A program made the position numbers and the translations under genes. From Anaerotruncus colihominis (GTDB lineage: Bacteria; Bacillota; Clostridia; Oscillospirales; Ruminococcaceae): DNA of 64,000 nt. The notes under the pieces are model-generated. The model saw nothing but the letters and a program-made list of their open reading frames with translations, ran no database searches and was not told where the DNA came from. Of the stretch, positions 1 to 8,115 are shown piece by piece (positions within the stretch are counted from its first letter, which is position 1; each line of letters opens with the position of its first letter). The DNA lies in assembly GCF_010206195.1 (NCBI RefSeq), contig NZ_VIQT01000006.1, positions 1-64,000 of the forward strand. The letters are read 5' to 3'.

Positions 1-18
1 GCGCCGCTTTAGCGGCGC
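1..18. other. Perfect GC hairpin at window edge
   Basis: Arms at 1-7 and 12-18 form a perfect 7-bp GC stem with a 4-nt loop. It lies about 40 bases beyond the rnfB stop codon on the minus strand, where an operon terminator would be expected. The sequence that would hold a U-tract falls outside the window, so the terminator role is inferred. Confidence 0.45.
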
Positions 19-41
19 CGTCCCTTATTTAATATTTTTCA

Positions 42-59
42 AGCTCCAGAACGCTGGAG
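42..59 (-). terminator. Hairpin directly after rnfB
   Basis: CTCCAG and CTGGAG (44-49 and 54-59) pair around a 4-nt loop immediately downstream of the rnfB stop codon. On the minus strand it is followed by an A/T-rich stretch rather than a clean U-run. It may be a weak terminator or a 3'-end stabilising hairpin acting with the one at 1-18. Confidence 0.35.
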
Positions 60-60
60 A

Positions 61-885
61 TTACGCGCCCTTGACGATCGCCTCACAGCGGGATTCGCAG
101 GTGACAATCGCGCCGGTTGGGCAAGCGGTCACGCAGTTGCCGCAGTTGACGCATTTCTCCGGATCGATCGAAGCCAGGTTGTCTGTAACGGTGATTGCAC
201 CATGCTCGCAGGTACGCTCGCATTTTTTACAGCCAATGCAGCCGTTCTTGCAGACCTTGCGCGTAAACGCGCCTTTATCGTGCGAGCTGCATCCAACATA
301 GACCGTGCTGGAAGCCGGGATAACTGTGATCAGGTGGTTGGGGCAGGCCTTTGCACACATGCCGCAGCCGACACAGGCGGCCTTGTCGATCACAGCGATA
401 CCGTCGACAATCGAAATCGCTCCGTACTGGCACACATTAATGCAATCCCCGTAGCCGAGGCAGCCATGCGAACAACTGCCCTTGCCCTGATAAAAGAAAT
501 TGCAGGCCGCACAGCTCTGTTTCCCCTCATAATCCATCACACTGTCGGTTGCATAGCAGTTGCCGGAACAGCGCACAACAGCATATTTCGCTTCCACGCT
601 TTCGGCCGCAACACCCATAGCCGCGCTTACGCTAGCAGCAACGCCTGCGCCGCCAGGCACGCACAGATTTGTCTTTGCGCCGTCGTGAGCGACGGCCTTG
701 GCGTAATCGTCGCATCCGGCATATCCGCAGGCGCCGCAGTTGGCGCCGGGCAGCTCGGCACGGACGCTGTCAAAGAGTTCATCGGCGGGCAGCGCCATTA
801 CCTTAGCTGCGACAACCAACACAATCGCGCAGATCAGGCCGATACCGCCTACGATGACCACTGGGAACATTATCGAAGCCATCAT
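61..885 (-). CDS. rnfB: Rnf complex subunit RnfB (ferredoxin-type electron input)
   Basis: RnfB takes electrons from reduced ferredoxin and passes them into the membrane Rnf complex, which reduces NAD+ while pumping Na+ or H+. An N-terminal membrane anchor (about residues 1-25) is followed by the RnfB-type Cys cluster domain (CGACGYAGC). The C-terminal half then carries several 4Fe-4S motifs, including CVGCGMCAKACP, CIGCKKCERTC and CVNCGNCVTACP. The reading frame is open up to an ATG at 897 overlapping the rnfA stop (TAATG). However, GGGAGG lies just inside that extension and fits the ATG pair at 885/882 better, so I start at 885 (274 aa). It is the last gene of rnfCDGEAB. Confidence 0.93.
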   Translation of the reverse strand: MMASIMFPVVIVGGIGLICAIVLVVAAKVMALPADELFDSVRAELPGANCGACGYAGCDDYAKAVAHDGAKTNLCVPGGAGVAASVSAAMGVAAESVEAKYAVVRCSGNCYATDSVMDYEGKQSCAACNFFYQGKGSCSHGCLGYGDCINVCQYGAISIVDGIAVIDKAACVGCGMCAKACPNHLITVIPASSTVYVGCSSHDKGAFTRKVCKNGCIGCKKCERTCEHGAITVTDNLASIDPEKCVNCGNCVTACPTGAIVTCESRCEAIVKGA

Positions 886-896
886 GAAACCTCCCA

Positions 897-1493
897 TTAT
901 TTGAACAGGCCGTCAACGATCCCGCTGAAGCCCATAAAGCTGACAGAGCAGATCGCAGCCGCCGTCAGTGTGATCGGGATGCCCTGATACGCCTTGGGGA
1001 TGCTTTCGGCCGCAGCGTCCACACGGGAACGCACACCCGAGAAAATCACCATGGCCAGCATAAAACCAAGGCCGGAACCGATCGAGTTGACCATTGATTC
1101 AAGGAAGTTGTAACCCTCGTCGAGGTTGAGGATTGTAACGCCAAGCACGGCACAGTTTGTTGTGATCAGCGGCAAATAAATACCGAGCGCCTTATGCAGC
1201 GCGGGAATGTATTTTTTCATCACGATCTCAATGAACTGGACGAGCGCCGCAATGATCAGGATAAATGCAATCGTCTGCAAATAATCCAGCCCGTTCGGAA
1301 CGAGCAGATATGTGTAGATCGGCCATGTGGCGGCTGTTGCAAGCGCCATAACGAAGGTAACGGCAACACTCATGCCGAACGCGGAATCCAACTTTTTGCT
1401 GACGCCCAAAAACGGGCAGATGCCGAGGAACTTTGCAAGGACATAGTTGTTGACCAAAACCGCGCTGACAATGATAATCAAATATTGCTTCAC
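897..1493 (-). CDS. rnfA: Rnf complex integral membrane subunit RnfA
   Basis: A 198-aa, very hydrophobic protein of the RnfA/NqrE family with about six membrane helices. RnfA and RnfE are homologous and together form the inverted-repeat membrane core of the Na+/H+-pumping ferredoxin:NAD+ oxidoreductase. The N-terminal region (VNNYVLAKFLGICPFLGVSK) contains the conserved Cys that in the family helps bind an iron-sulfur cluster in the membrane. The start is GTG at 1493, overlapping the rnfE stop (GTGA), with an AAGGGGG ribosome binding site 7 nt upstream. Translational coupling inside the rnf operon is therefore likely. Confidence 0.93.
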   Translation of the reverse strand: MKQYLIIIVSAVLVNNYVLAKFLGICPFLGVSKKLDSAFGMSVAVTFVMALATAATWPIYTYLLVPNGLDYLQTIAFILIIAALVQFIEIVMKKYIPALHKALGIYLPLITTNCAVLGVTILNLDEGYNFLESMVNSIGSGLGFMLAMVIFSGVRSRVDAAAESIPKAYQGIPITLTAAAICSVSFMGFSGIVDGLFK

Positions 1494-2182
1494 TGATCAG
1501 CACCCCCTTCCCGGACAGCGGCGCATGCGGAAGCTGCCGGACAGCCTGTGCAGCCGAATTCCTTTTTCTTGATCGCCTTACCGTGCGTCAAATGATTGAC
1601 GGCCGCGATTAAAAATCCAAATACGAGGAAACCGCCGGGAGCCAACAGGAATACGATAATCGGATCCCACAGGTTGGCCGTCAGCGTGACGCCCATCCAG
1701 GTGCCGTTTCCGATCAGCTCGCGGATGGAACCCATGCAGAACAGCGCCAGCGTAAAGCCAAGGCCCATGCCCACGCCGTCGAGCGCCGAGGCGAGAACGG
1801 TGTTCTTATTGGCGAACATCTCGGCGCGGCCAAGGATGATGCAGTTAACGACGATCAGCGGCAGATAAACGCCGAGCGCCTTATCGAGTGACGGTGCATA
1901 TGCCTTGACAAGAAACTGCACGATCGTAACAAACGCCGCGATGACGACAATGTAACATGGGATGCGTACAGAATCCGGGATGACCTTTTTCAAAAGCGAA
2001 ATAACGATGTTCGAACCGATCAAAACGACCATCGCCGCAATACCCATGCCGATACCGTTTACCGCCTGGGTTGTAACGGCCAGAGTCGGACAGGTACCGA
2101 GGATCAACACGAGCGCGGGATTTTCTTTCAGAATACCGTTGGTAAGAATCTTCCAATAATTTGTCTTTGGTTTATCAGACAT
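1490..2182 (-). CDS. rnfE: Rnf complex integral membrane subunit RnfE
   Basis: RnfE/NqrD family, 230 aa, with about six membrane segments. It pairs with RnfA in the ion-pumping core. The family Cys motif is seen in LILGTCPTLAVT near the N terminus. The C-terminal tail (GCTGCPAASAC) is Cys-rich, a tail common in clostridial RnfE. The ATG start at 2182 has GGAGGAGG upstream with good spacing. Four nucleotides separate it from rnfG and it overlaps rnfA by 4 nt, so it sits in a tight operon. Confidence 0.93.
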   Translation of the reverse strand: MSDKPKTNYWKILTNGILKENPALVLILGTCPTLAVTTQAVNGIGMGIAAMVVLIGSNIVISLLKKVIPDSVRIPCYIVVIAAFVTIVQFLVKAYAPSLDKALGVYLPLIVVNCIILGRAEMFANKNTVLASALDGVGMGLGFTLALFCMGSIRELIGNGTWMGVTLTANLWDPIIVFLLAPGGFLVFGFLIAAVNHLTHGKAIKKKEFGCTGCPAASACAAVREGGADQ

Positions 2183-2185
2183 GGT

Positions 2186-2740
2186 TCACGCCTCCTCCTC
2201 TGCCGTTGTCGCACCGGCCACTGAATCAACAGCCTGGCCAGTCACAGCTCCATACGCCTGATAGGCGGTTCCAACACAGCGGATAAACGCATTTGAGGAA
2301 ATCGTCGCGCCTGTAATCGTCTCGACACCCTCAAGGGCGGAATCTTTACCGATAAACTGGCCGGTGAAGGCAGCATCGCCCGTCTTGGAACCGAGTCCCG
2401 GCGTTTCACTGTTGTCAAGCAGCTGTGTCCCAGTGATTTTGCCGTCGGCTCCGATGCCAACCATCACAACATACGCGCCGCCGAAGCCCTTATCCTGCAC
2501 CTGAAACGCGTAGCCAAGCCCGCCGGATTCTTTGGCCGCGAGCAGAACGCCCTCGACACCGTCGACCGTGATCTCCTCAAAACTTCCGGCGCCCGGCAGA
2601 ACCGCCGCCATGGCCGCATCCGTGGCCGCCTTGGTGGCCGCATCAATTGTATCCTTCGTCATCGTGTAGGTTGCGCCGAGCAACGCGGAGGAAACAATAC
2701 AGATAATGGTCAGAACAATAACTGGTTTTATAAGTTTCAT
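2186..2740 (-). CDS. rnfG: Rnf complex FMN-binding subunit RnfG
   Basis: RnfG has a single N-terminal membrane helix (about residues 5-25) and an extracytoplasmic FMN-binding domain. The motif ETITGATISS near the C terminus is the family flavinylation site; FMN is joined by a phosphoester bond to the second Thr by ApbE. ApbE is encoded upstream in the same gene block at 5.7-6.9 kb. The frame opens at a GTG at 2746, but AAGGGGG lies 9 nt before the ATG at 2740, which I prefer (184 aa). Confidence 0.92.
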   Translation of the reverse strand: MKLIKPVIVLTIICIVSSALLGATYTMTKDTIDAATKAATDAAMAAVLPGAGSFEEITVDGVEGVLLAAKESGGLGYAFQVQDKGFGGAYVVMVGIGADGKITGTQLLDNSETPGLGSKTGDAAFTGQFIGKDSALEGVETITGATISSNAFIRCVGTAYQAYGAVTGQAVDSVAGATTAEEEA

Positions 2741-2754
2741 ATACACGCGCCCCC

Positions 2755-3732
2755 TTACTGTTTCTGCTCAAAGACAGCGCCGAACGGCTTGGTGATCGTC
2801 AGGCTGTCGATATGCGGCGTCAGGATATTCATCAGGAGGATCGCGAAGGACATGCCTTCCGGATAGTTACAGAAGGAACGAATGACCATTGTGATAAACC
2901 CGATGCCGATCGCGAAGATGACCTGGCCCTTTGTCGTAACCGGACTGGTCGAATAGTCGGTCGCCATGAAGAACGCGGCGATCATGACGCCGCCGGAGAG
3001 GATCGCATAAAACGGATCCTGGCCGAACAGCAGCGCAAACACGAAAATACTCGCAATCAGCGTTACAGGAATCTCCCATCCGATAACGCCCCTCCAGATC
3101 AAAAACGCGCCGCCAATAACCAGCGCGATCACACAGGTTTCACCCATCGAACCGCCGCGCTGGCCGATCAACATCTGCCAAAGCGAAGGGAGCGCGTCTG
3201 TCTGACCAGCCGAAATCAGTGTGAGCGGCGTTGCTGTCGCCAACGCGTCAACGCCGCGCGGAGCTACCCATGTTGTCATCTGGCCGCCAAACGACACAAG
3301 TAAAAACACGCGCGCCGTCGCCGCCGGGTTGGCAAAGTTGCAGCCGATGCCGCCGAACAGGCATTTAACGACAACAATCGCCATAAAGGAGCCGAATGCC
3401 GCCATCCAGAACGGAAGCGTAACCGGCAGATTGAACGAAAGAATAATGCCTGTGACAACAGCGCTACAATCACCGATGGTCTGTTCGCGCTTTGTCACCT
3501 TATTAAACAGATACTCAAACAGAACGCTGAATACAACGCAGACGGCCGTCAACGCCAGCGCGCGCAGACCGAAGAAGTAGATCGCCGCAATCATCGACGG
3601 CATCAGGGCCACCGAAACGGTGAGCATGATTTTGCGTGTCGAGATACTGTCCTTTACATGCGGGGACGGGGTGATCATGAGCTTCGACTGTTCCTGCGTC
3701 TGCTCCTGGTTTTCCATTACATTCGTAGCCAA
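2755..3732 (-). CDS. rnfD: Rnf complex FMN-binding membrane subunit RnfD
   Basis: A 325-aa polytopic protein of the RnfD/NqrB family with about nine or ten membrane helices. It carries a second covalent FMN. The flavin site in the family is a Thr before PL, here DALATATPLTL, a degenerate form of the usual S-G-A-T. The start is TTG at 3732, with AGGAGGG 7 nt upstream. The next in-frame ATG (residue 6) is too far from the ribosome binding site. It lies between rnfC and rnfG with short gaps. Confidence 0.92.
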   Translation of the reverse strand: MATNVMENQEQTQEQSKLMITPSPHVKDSISTRKIMLTVSVALMPSMIAAIYFFGLRALALTAVCVVFSVLFEYLFNKVTKREQTIGDCSAVVTGIILSFNLPVTLPFWMAAFGSFMAIVVVKCLFGGIGCNFANPAATARVFLLVSFGGQMTTWVAPRGVDALATATPLTLISAGQTDALPSLWQMLIGQRGGSMGETCVIALVIGGAFLIWRGVIGWEIPVTLIASIFVFALLFGQDPFYAILSGGVMIAAFFMATDYSTSPVTTKGQVIFAIGIGFITMVIRSFCNYPEGMSFAILLMNILTPHIDSLTITKPFGAVFEQKQ

Positions 3733-3750
3733 AACAATACCCTCCTATCC

Positions 3751-5064
3751 TTACTTTTTCGCGGTCGCCGCGCGTAGCATTTGCTTGGCCATCTTGTTGG
3801 TGAAGGTCAAATTGCGCTTTGCGGGGCAGACAAACGAGCAGCAGCCGCACTCCATGCACAGCATCACCTTGAGCTTTTGGAGCATCGCGATGTTCTCACT
3901 CTCATACGCCTTTTCGATCTGGCGCGGCAGCAGGTGGTACGGACAATTCTGCATGCAGCGGCCGCAACGGATGCATGGGTGTTCCGGCTCCACGACGGTT
4001 TGCGACTCGTCGAACGCAAGCAGGGCGTTGTTGTTTTTCAGGACAGGATACGCGGCGTCAAACACGAGCGTTCCCATCATCGGGCCGCCCATGATCAGCT
4101 TTTTGGCAGGACGCTTGTAGCCGCCGCAGAAAGCAATCACATCGGAAAAATGCGCGCCGATCGGGGCGATGACGTTTTTCGGCTCAGCGATCGCACCGCC
4201 GTCAACCGTCAGCATTTTAGTGATGAGCGGCATACCTGTGCGCAGATACTGGCCGATAAAGGCAGTTGTTGTGATGTTTTGAATGATGATGCCCGCGTCG
4301 GCCGGGAGCATCCCCTCTTTGATGACGCGTCCGGTCGTCTCATAGGCCGCGACCTTTTCAGCGCCCTTTGGATAAATCGCGTGCAGGCTGCACACCTCAA
4401 TGCTGCTGTCGTCCTTTGCCAGGCGGCGCAGCATCTCGATCGCCTGGGGTTTATTGTCCTCAATGGCGATCTTAACCTGTGTAATACCGACATATTTTTT
4501 GATCGCCTCAATACCATCGAGCACATCCTGCGGGCGCTCGATAATCGTGCGGTAGTCGGACGTTATGTACGGCTCGCATTCAGCCGCGTTGACAACGAGC
4601 GTATCCACCTCGGACAGATTCTTGGGGTTCAGCTTGATGTGCGTGGGGAAACCGGCGCCGCCCAGGCCAACCAGACCGGACTCTTTGATCGCCTGTACAA
4701 ATTCGGGATGATTTGAGATCACTGGGGGCTTTACATTTTCATCGACCGTCTGTTCGCCGTCCGTCTGGATGATCACCACCTGGCTGCGTCCGCCGTTCGA
4801 TGTGACGATCTCCTCGATCGCCGAAACGGTCCCCGATACGCTGGAATGGATCGGCGCGCTTAAAAACGCGTCGCTGTCGCCGATCTTTGTCCCGACCTTC
4901 ACAGTGTCGCCCTTGGCCACGATCGGCTTGCAGGGCGGACCCATGTGCTGCGACATTGAAATGCATACTTCCTTGGGAAGCGGCAGCTCAACGCCCGGAC
5001 AATTTTCCGTGTTCTTGAAGTGCGCGACATGCGCGCCCTTCAGCGTTTTCTGCAAAACACTCAT
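3751..5064 (-). CDS. rnfC: Rnf complex NADH-side subunit RnfC
   Basis: RnfC (437 aa) is the soluble peripheral subunit that carries FMN and the NAD(H) site and takes electrons from RnfB through two 4Fe-4S clusters. The sequence shows an N-terminal barrel-sandwich/RnfC region, then the NADH-binding fold with GLGGAGFPTHIKL. At about residues 365-415 come the paired cluster motifs CIRCGRCMQNCP and CMECGCCSFVCP. The ATG at 5064 has GAGGAGG upstream, 12 nt away, which is rather long spacing. It is the first gene of rnfCDGEAB, separated by about 160 bp from the Gx transporter gene. Confidence 0.94.
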   Translation of the reverse strand: MSVLQKTLKGAHVAHFKNTENCPGVELPLPKEVCISMSQHMGPPCKPIVAKGDTVKVGTKIGDSDAFLSAPIHSSVSGTVSAIEEIVTSNGGRSQVVIIQTDGEQTVDENVKPPVISNHPEFVQAIKESGLVGLGGAGFPTHIKLNPKNLSEVDTLVVNAAECEPYITSDYRTIIERPQDVLDGIEAIKKYVGITQVKIAIEDNKPQAIEMLRRLAKDDSSIEVCSLHAIYPKGAEKVAAYETTGRVIKEGMLPADAGIIIQNITTTAFIGQYLRTGMPLITKMLTVDGGAIAEPKNVIAPIGAHFSDVIAFCGGYKRPAKKLIMGGPMMGTLVFDAAYPVLKNNNALLAFDESQTVVEPEHPCIRCGRCMQNCPYHLLPRQIEKAYESENIAMLQKLKVMLCMECGCCSFVCPAKRNLTFTNKMAKQMLRAATAKK

Positions 5065-5131
5065 TTTCCCATATTGCCTCCTCTAGAGATTTCAGAAACC
5101 GCCATACCATGGCAGCTTCCTCCCGTAAACT

Positions 5132-5191
5132 GGCCTTTGATTTCCGCCCTGCCCACACAACAAGCAGACGGACCGCTCAAAGGCCGCTTTG
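5132..5191 (-). other. Intercistronic region with two competing stems before rnfC
   Basis: A 9-bp perfect inverted repeat GGCCTTTGA/TCAAAGGCC lies at 5132-5140 and 5177-5185. The second arm is also part of a separate small hairpin, CAAAG-GCCG-CTTTG, at 5178-5191. The two pairings exclude one another. The region lies between the Gx transporter stop and rnfC, so it could be an mRNA processing, attenuation or expression-balancing element. No known riboswitch class was recognised. Confidence 0.35.
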
Positions 5192-5226
5192 ATACGGGCT
5201 TTATCGTCAGTTGACCCCATATGGCG

Positions 5227-5727
5227 TCAAAAGAAGATCCGATTAAAATGCGGCATCAGGCCACGCAAAAGTACTCCTGTCAATACGCCCATGGCGATTC
5301 CAAACAGGATAAGCGCCGGAAAATAATAAAACACCATCGTACTTTTCAGTACAACCGCGGCCATGAACAGCTGTCCGGCATTGTGCGCCAAGCCGCCGCA
5401 GATGCTTATAAAAAGATAACTGCGCTTTTCACGCGCCGCGCCGAGCAGCAGCATCACCGTCACGGACGCCAGCCCGCCTGCAAGGCTCATCGCGGCGCCG
5501 ACAGCGCCGCGTGTAAGCAGCACAAACATGCTTTTCAGCACAGCGATCGTATACGCCTCGCGCCGTCCCAGGCAAAACAGGCAGTACATCGCAACAATGT
5601 TGGAAAGCCCTATTTTTAGCCCTGGAACCGGCAAAGGAGGGAGCAAGGCCGACTCCGCAAAACTTAAAACAATCGAAAGCGCAAACAGAAGCCCCATGGC
5701 CGCCGCGCGCGAGGCCCGGTACTTCAT
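5227..5727 (-). CDS. Gx transporter family membrane protein
   Basis: A 166-aa hydrophobic protein with about five membrane helices. The N-terminal pattern PGLKIGLSNIVAMYCLFCLG is typical of the Gx transporter family, sometimes labelled heptaprenyl diphosphate synthase component I and related in fold to ECF-type substrate-binding subunits. Its start overlaps the apbE stop (ATGA), so it is translationally coupled to the flavin transferase and lies just ahead of rnfC. That context suggests a role in flavin or redox cofactor supply to Rnf, but the substrate is not established. The family assignment is good; the function is uncertain. Confidence 0.8.
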   Translation of the reverse strand: MKYRASRAAAMGLLFALSIVLSFAESALLPPLPVPGLKIGLSNIVAMYCLFCLGRREAYTIAVLKSMFVLLTRGAVGAAMSLAGGLASVTVMLLLGAAREKRSYLFISICGGLAHNAGQLFMAAVVLKSTMVFYYFPALILFGIAMGVLTGVLLRGLMPHFNRIFF

Positions 5728-6875
5728 GTCGTGCCCCCGGATATAAATGTATATGTGCCGCTCTTGTCGGCCGGAACAACACGCTCACGCAGGTTTTCCG
5801 TAATATAAACATTCTTGTCCTGATCGACCACGATCAAGCCGCAGCCAAGGCTGTTGAGCCTCTCCAGCACAAACGACCGGCCCTTTATAAACAGCCATGT
5901 GGACATGAAATCAGCAAACGCGCCGTCCTGCGAAACAACGGAAACAGACATCAGATCCGTCCGGGCCGGATAACCCGTCGCAGGGTCCAGGATGTGGTGA
6001 TAACGCACGTTATCGTTCATAAAATAGCGTTCGTAATCACCGGATGTGGCCATCGTGGCGTCCTCCAGGAGGACCGCGGCAATATAATCGTTTTCACTGC
6101 CGCGCGGGTCGCGCAACCCAAACCGGAACGGCTGTCTCACTGTCCTGCCGGTCTGATCCGCGACCGGCTTTTGGCCGATTGTCATAATGTTGCCGCCGAT
6201 TGAAATAAAGCCTGATTCAATACCGTTTTCCCGCGCGATGCGATCGGCTGCGCTGCACGCAAACCCCTTTGCGATCCCGCCGAGATCGACAGATTGTCCC
6301 TCCCGCCGCAGCATTGCAGAGCGCGTCTCAGGCTCGAGCAGGATATCGCGGTAGTTAACCAGTTCCAACTGGCTGGCGATTTCCGCACTGTCTGGAATAT
6401 AAGCGCGGCCGCGGGTGATCCCCCAGACCCGCGCCACCGGCGCAATGGTCACATCAAAAACGCCGTCCGTTTCCGCCCCATACGCCGCGCAGCGTTCCAG
6501 CAGCTCATATGTATCCTCGGAAAGCGGAACAAACGCCTTTCCTGCATTTTGGTTGAGCGCGGCGATCTCCGAATTATCTATGTACATCGACATCCTGTTT
6601 TCGATGTCGCGCAGGGCAGCGTCAACCGCATCCTTGGCTTGCGGTCCGTTCTCGCCGAAAAATTCATATTCAATGAACGTATCCATGATAAAAGCCACGC
6701 CGGTTGTTACCATGCGTTCGCGCTCAGAGGCCCGCCGCTGCGCCAACGCCCTGGCAGCAAGCCCCGCCAGGCCGGCCAACAGGACCGCTGCGATCAGAAG
6801 GCCGGCGGCCGTCCTGCCCAGTTTTTCACGCTTCGACAAGCCTAAAAATCCTTTCAGTGAATCAATCGAAGACAC
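5724..6875 (-). CDS. apbE: FAD:protein FMN transferase ApbE
   Basis: ApbE moves FMN from FAD onto a Thr of target proteins, here most likely RnfG and RnfD. The protein has an N-terminal membrane helix (about residues 20-45) without a lipobox Cys, then the ApbE domain with MDTFIEYEF, GGIAKGFACS, ISIGGNIMTIG and GDYERYFMND. The open frame begins at GTG 6875, but that GTG lies inside the strong hairpin at 6868-6898. A TTG at 6839 (residue 13) with AAAGGA 9 nt upstream is a better start and would give 371 aa. The C-terminal 40 residues extend past the usual ApbE domain. It overlaps the Gx transporter gene by 4 nt. Confidence 0.92.
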   Translation of the reverse strand: MSSIDSLKGFLGLSKREKLGRTAAGLLIAAVLLAGLAGLAARALAQRRASERERMVTTGVAFIMDTFIEYEFFGENGPQAKDAVDAALRDIENRMSMYIDNSEIAALNQNAGKAFVPLSEDTYELLERCAAYGAETDGVFDVTIAPVARVWGITRGRAYIPDSAEIASQLELVNYRDILLEPETRSAMLRREGQSVDLGGIAKGFACSAADRIARENGIESGFISIGGNIMTIGQKPVADQTGRTVRQPFRFGLRDPRGSENDYIAAVLLEDATMATSGDYERYFMNDNVRYHHILDPATGYPARTDLMSVSVVSQDGAFADFMSTWLFIKGRSFVLERLNSLGCGLIVVDQDKNVYITENLRERVVPADKSGTYTFISGGTT

Positions 6876-6898
6876 CCCGCGGGAGGCGGGGTGTCTTC
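6868..6898 (-). terminator. Strong intrinsic-type hairpin between CD1247-like gene and apbE
   Basis: Perfect 13-bp arms (6868-6880 and 6886-6898) enclose a 5-nt loop. It sits 36 bases after the stop of the CD1247-type gene. No long U-run follows, so read-through into apbE is possible. It overlaps the first codons of the longest apbE frame. Confidence 0.65.
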
Positions 6899-6934
6899 TG
6901 GTTCAAAGCCAAACGCTTGATATACAGACAGCAA

Positions 6935-7390
6935 TCACTTGCCGTCCTGCTCGGACGACGCCTTGTCCCCATCTTCCTCGTCGTCGAGGTCGAATTCCAG
7001 AAGCTCGCCGCAATTGGGGCAAGTCGTCTGGCCTTCCTCAAGCATATCGGAATCAATACATACGATATCGCCGCATGTCGGGCAGCAGACCTCATAAATG
7101 TCGCCGTCTGCGCAATCCTCGTCGTCACAGCCGCAGCCGCAATCATCACAGCCGCAGTCGTCGTCATCCAGTTCGTAAAAATCCTGCTCAAGCGAACCGA
7201 GATCCTCGTCGATCGTATCAACCTGTTCGCTGAGTTCGTCGATTTGAGCCTCAAGGTCGGAAACGGTCAGCGCCATGTCGTCAAATGCGTTGACCAACGC
7301 ATTGATGACCTTTCCCTCCTTGGTGGAATCGTCGATGCCCAGTCCTTCCGCAAGACCCTTGATATACGCAGCTCTCTCCGTAATCGTCAT
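6935..7390 (-). CDS. CD1247 N-terminal domain protein with zinc-ribbon tail
   Basis: About 151 aa and very acidic. An N-terminal helical segment (TITERAAYIKGLAEGLGID) matches the CD1247-type domain of clostridial hypothetical proteins. A coiled-coil-like stretch (about residues 40-75) follows, then a Cys/Asp-rich linker and a four-Cys zinc ribbon (CCPTCGDIVC and CPNCGELLEF). ATG 7390 has GGAGG 9 nt upstream and is preferred over the TTG three codons earlier, which abuts the ribosome binding site. The gene follows efp by 46 nt. The function is unknown; the ribbon suggests nucleic-acid or protein binding. Confidence 0.78.
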   Translation of the reverse strand: MTITERAAYIKGLAEGLGIDDSTKEGKVINALVNAFDDMALTVSDLEAQIDELSEQVDTIDEDLGSLEQDFYELDDDDCGCDDCGCGCDDEDCADGDIYEVCCPTCGDIVCIDSDMLEEGQTTCPNCGELLEFDLDDEEDGDKASSEQDGK

Positions 7391-7436
7391 GGCTGTCAAC
7401 CTCCATTCGTTTCAAATGTTTATGGAAAAGCGGCGC

Positions 7437-7994
7437 TTACGCACGCTCCATATACTCGCCGGTGCGGGTATCCACCTTGATGTGGTCGCCCTCGTTGATA
7501 AACAGCGGCACGCGGATTTCCGCGCCTGTCTCAAGCGTCGCGGGCTTTGTGGCGTTGGTGGCCGTGTCGCCCTTGAAGCCCGGATCGGTCTGTGTGACCT
7601 CAAGCTCGATAAAGAACGGCGGCTCGACGCCGAACACGTTGCCCTTATACGACAAAACCTTCACGTCCATATTTTCTTTCACAAACTTGAAGTTATCTCC
7701 AAGCGTGGAAGCCGAAATCGGGATATTCTCATATGTCTCGTTATCCATAAAGTAATACAGGTCGCCATCCCTGTAAAGATACTGCATGTCCTTGCGCTCG
7801 ACGAAAGCAGTCGGATACTTGTCCGTCGGGTTGAACGTTTTCTCCGTCACAGCGCCCGAGATCACATTGCGGATCTTGGTGCGGACAAACGCCGCGCCCT
7901 TTCCAGGCTTTACATGCTGGAATTCAATAATCTGTACAACGTTCCCGTCCATCTCGAACGTTACGCCGTTTCTGAAATCGCCGGCAGAAATCAT
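7437..7994 (-). CDS. efp: Translation elongation factor P
   Basis: EF-P (185 aa, normal family length) binds between the P and E sites and relieves ribosome stalling at polyproline. The KOW-like N-terminal domain holds the conserved loop [10 protein letters not shown] with the Lys that is modified in some bacteria. Two OB-like domains follow, ending in the conserved [23 protein letters not shown] 7994 has GGAGG with 7 nt spacing. A good promoter precedes it at 8064-8092, so efp can be expressed independently of the pepP gene upstream. Confidence 0.97.
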   Translation of the reverse strand: MISAGDFRNGVTFEMDGNVVQIIEFQHVKPGKGAAFVRTKIRNVISGAVTEKTFNPTDKYPTAFVERKDMQYLYRDGDLYYFMDNETYENIPISASTLGDNFKFVKENMDVKVLSYKGNVFGVEPPFFIELEVTQTDPGFKGDTATNATKPATLETGAEIRVPLFINEGDHIKVDTRTGEYMERA

Positions 7995-8063
7995 ATAGTT
8001 ACCTCCAAATGTTCTGACACGCCTGCCCGCAGGCCGCGGCGCATCACCCTGTTTAACACTCTA

Positions 8064-8092
8064 ATTCTATATGAAAAAGATGCTGAATGCAA
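8064..8092 (-). promoter_or_regulatory. Sigma-A-type promoter for efp
   Basis: On the minus strand TTGCAT (8087-8092), a 17-bp spacer and TAGAAT (8064-8069) form a near-consensus housekeeping promoter about 70 bases upstream of the efp start codon. Confidence 0.75.
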
Positions 8093-8115
8093 GCCCCTTT
8101 CTCACATAATTCTTG

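Noticed and set aside
5430..5812. Alternative minus-strand frame across the transporter/apbE junction
   Set aside because: It overlaps both genes in another frame and has no recognisable domain.
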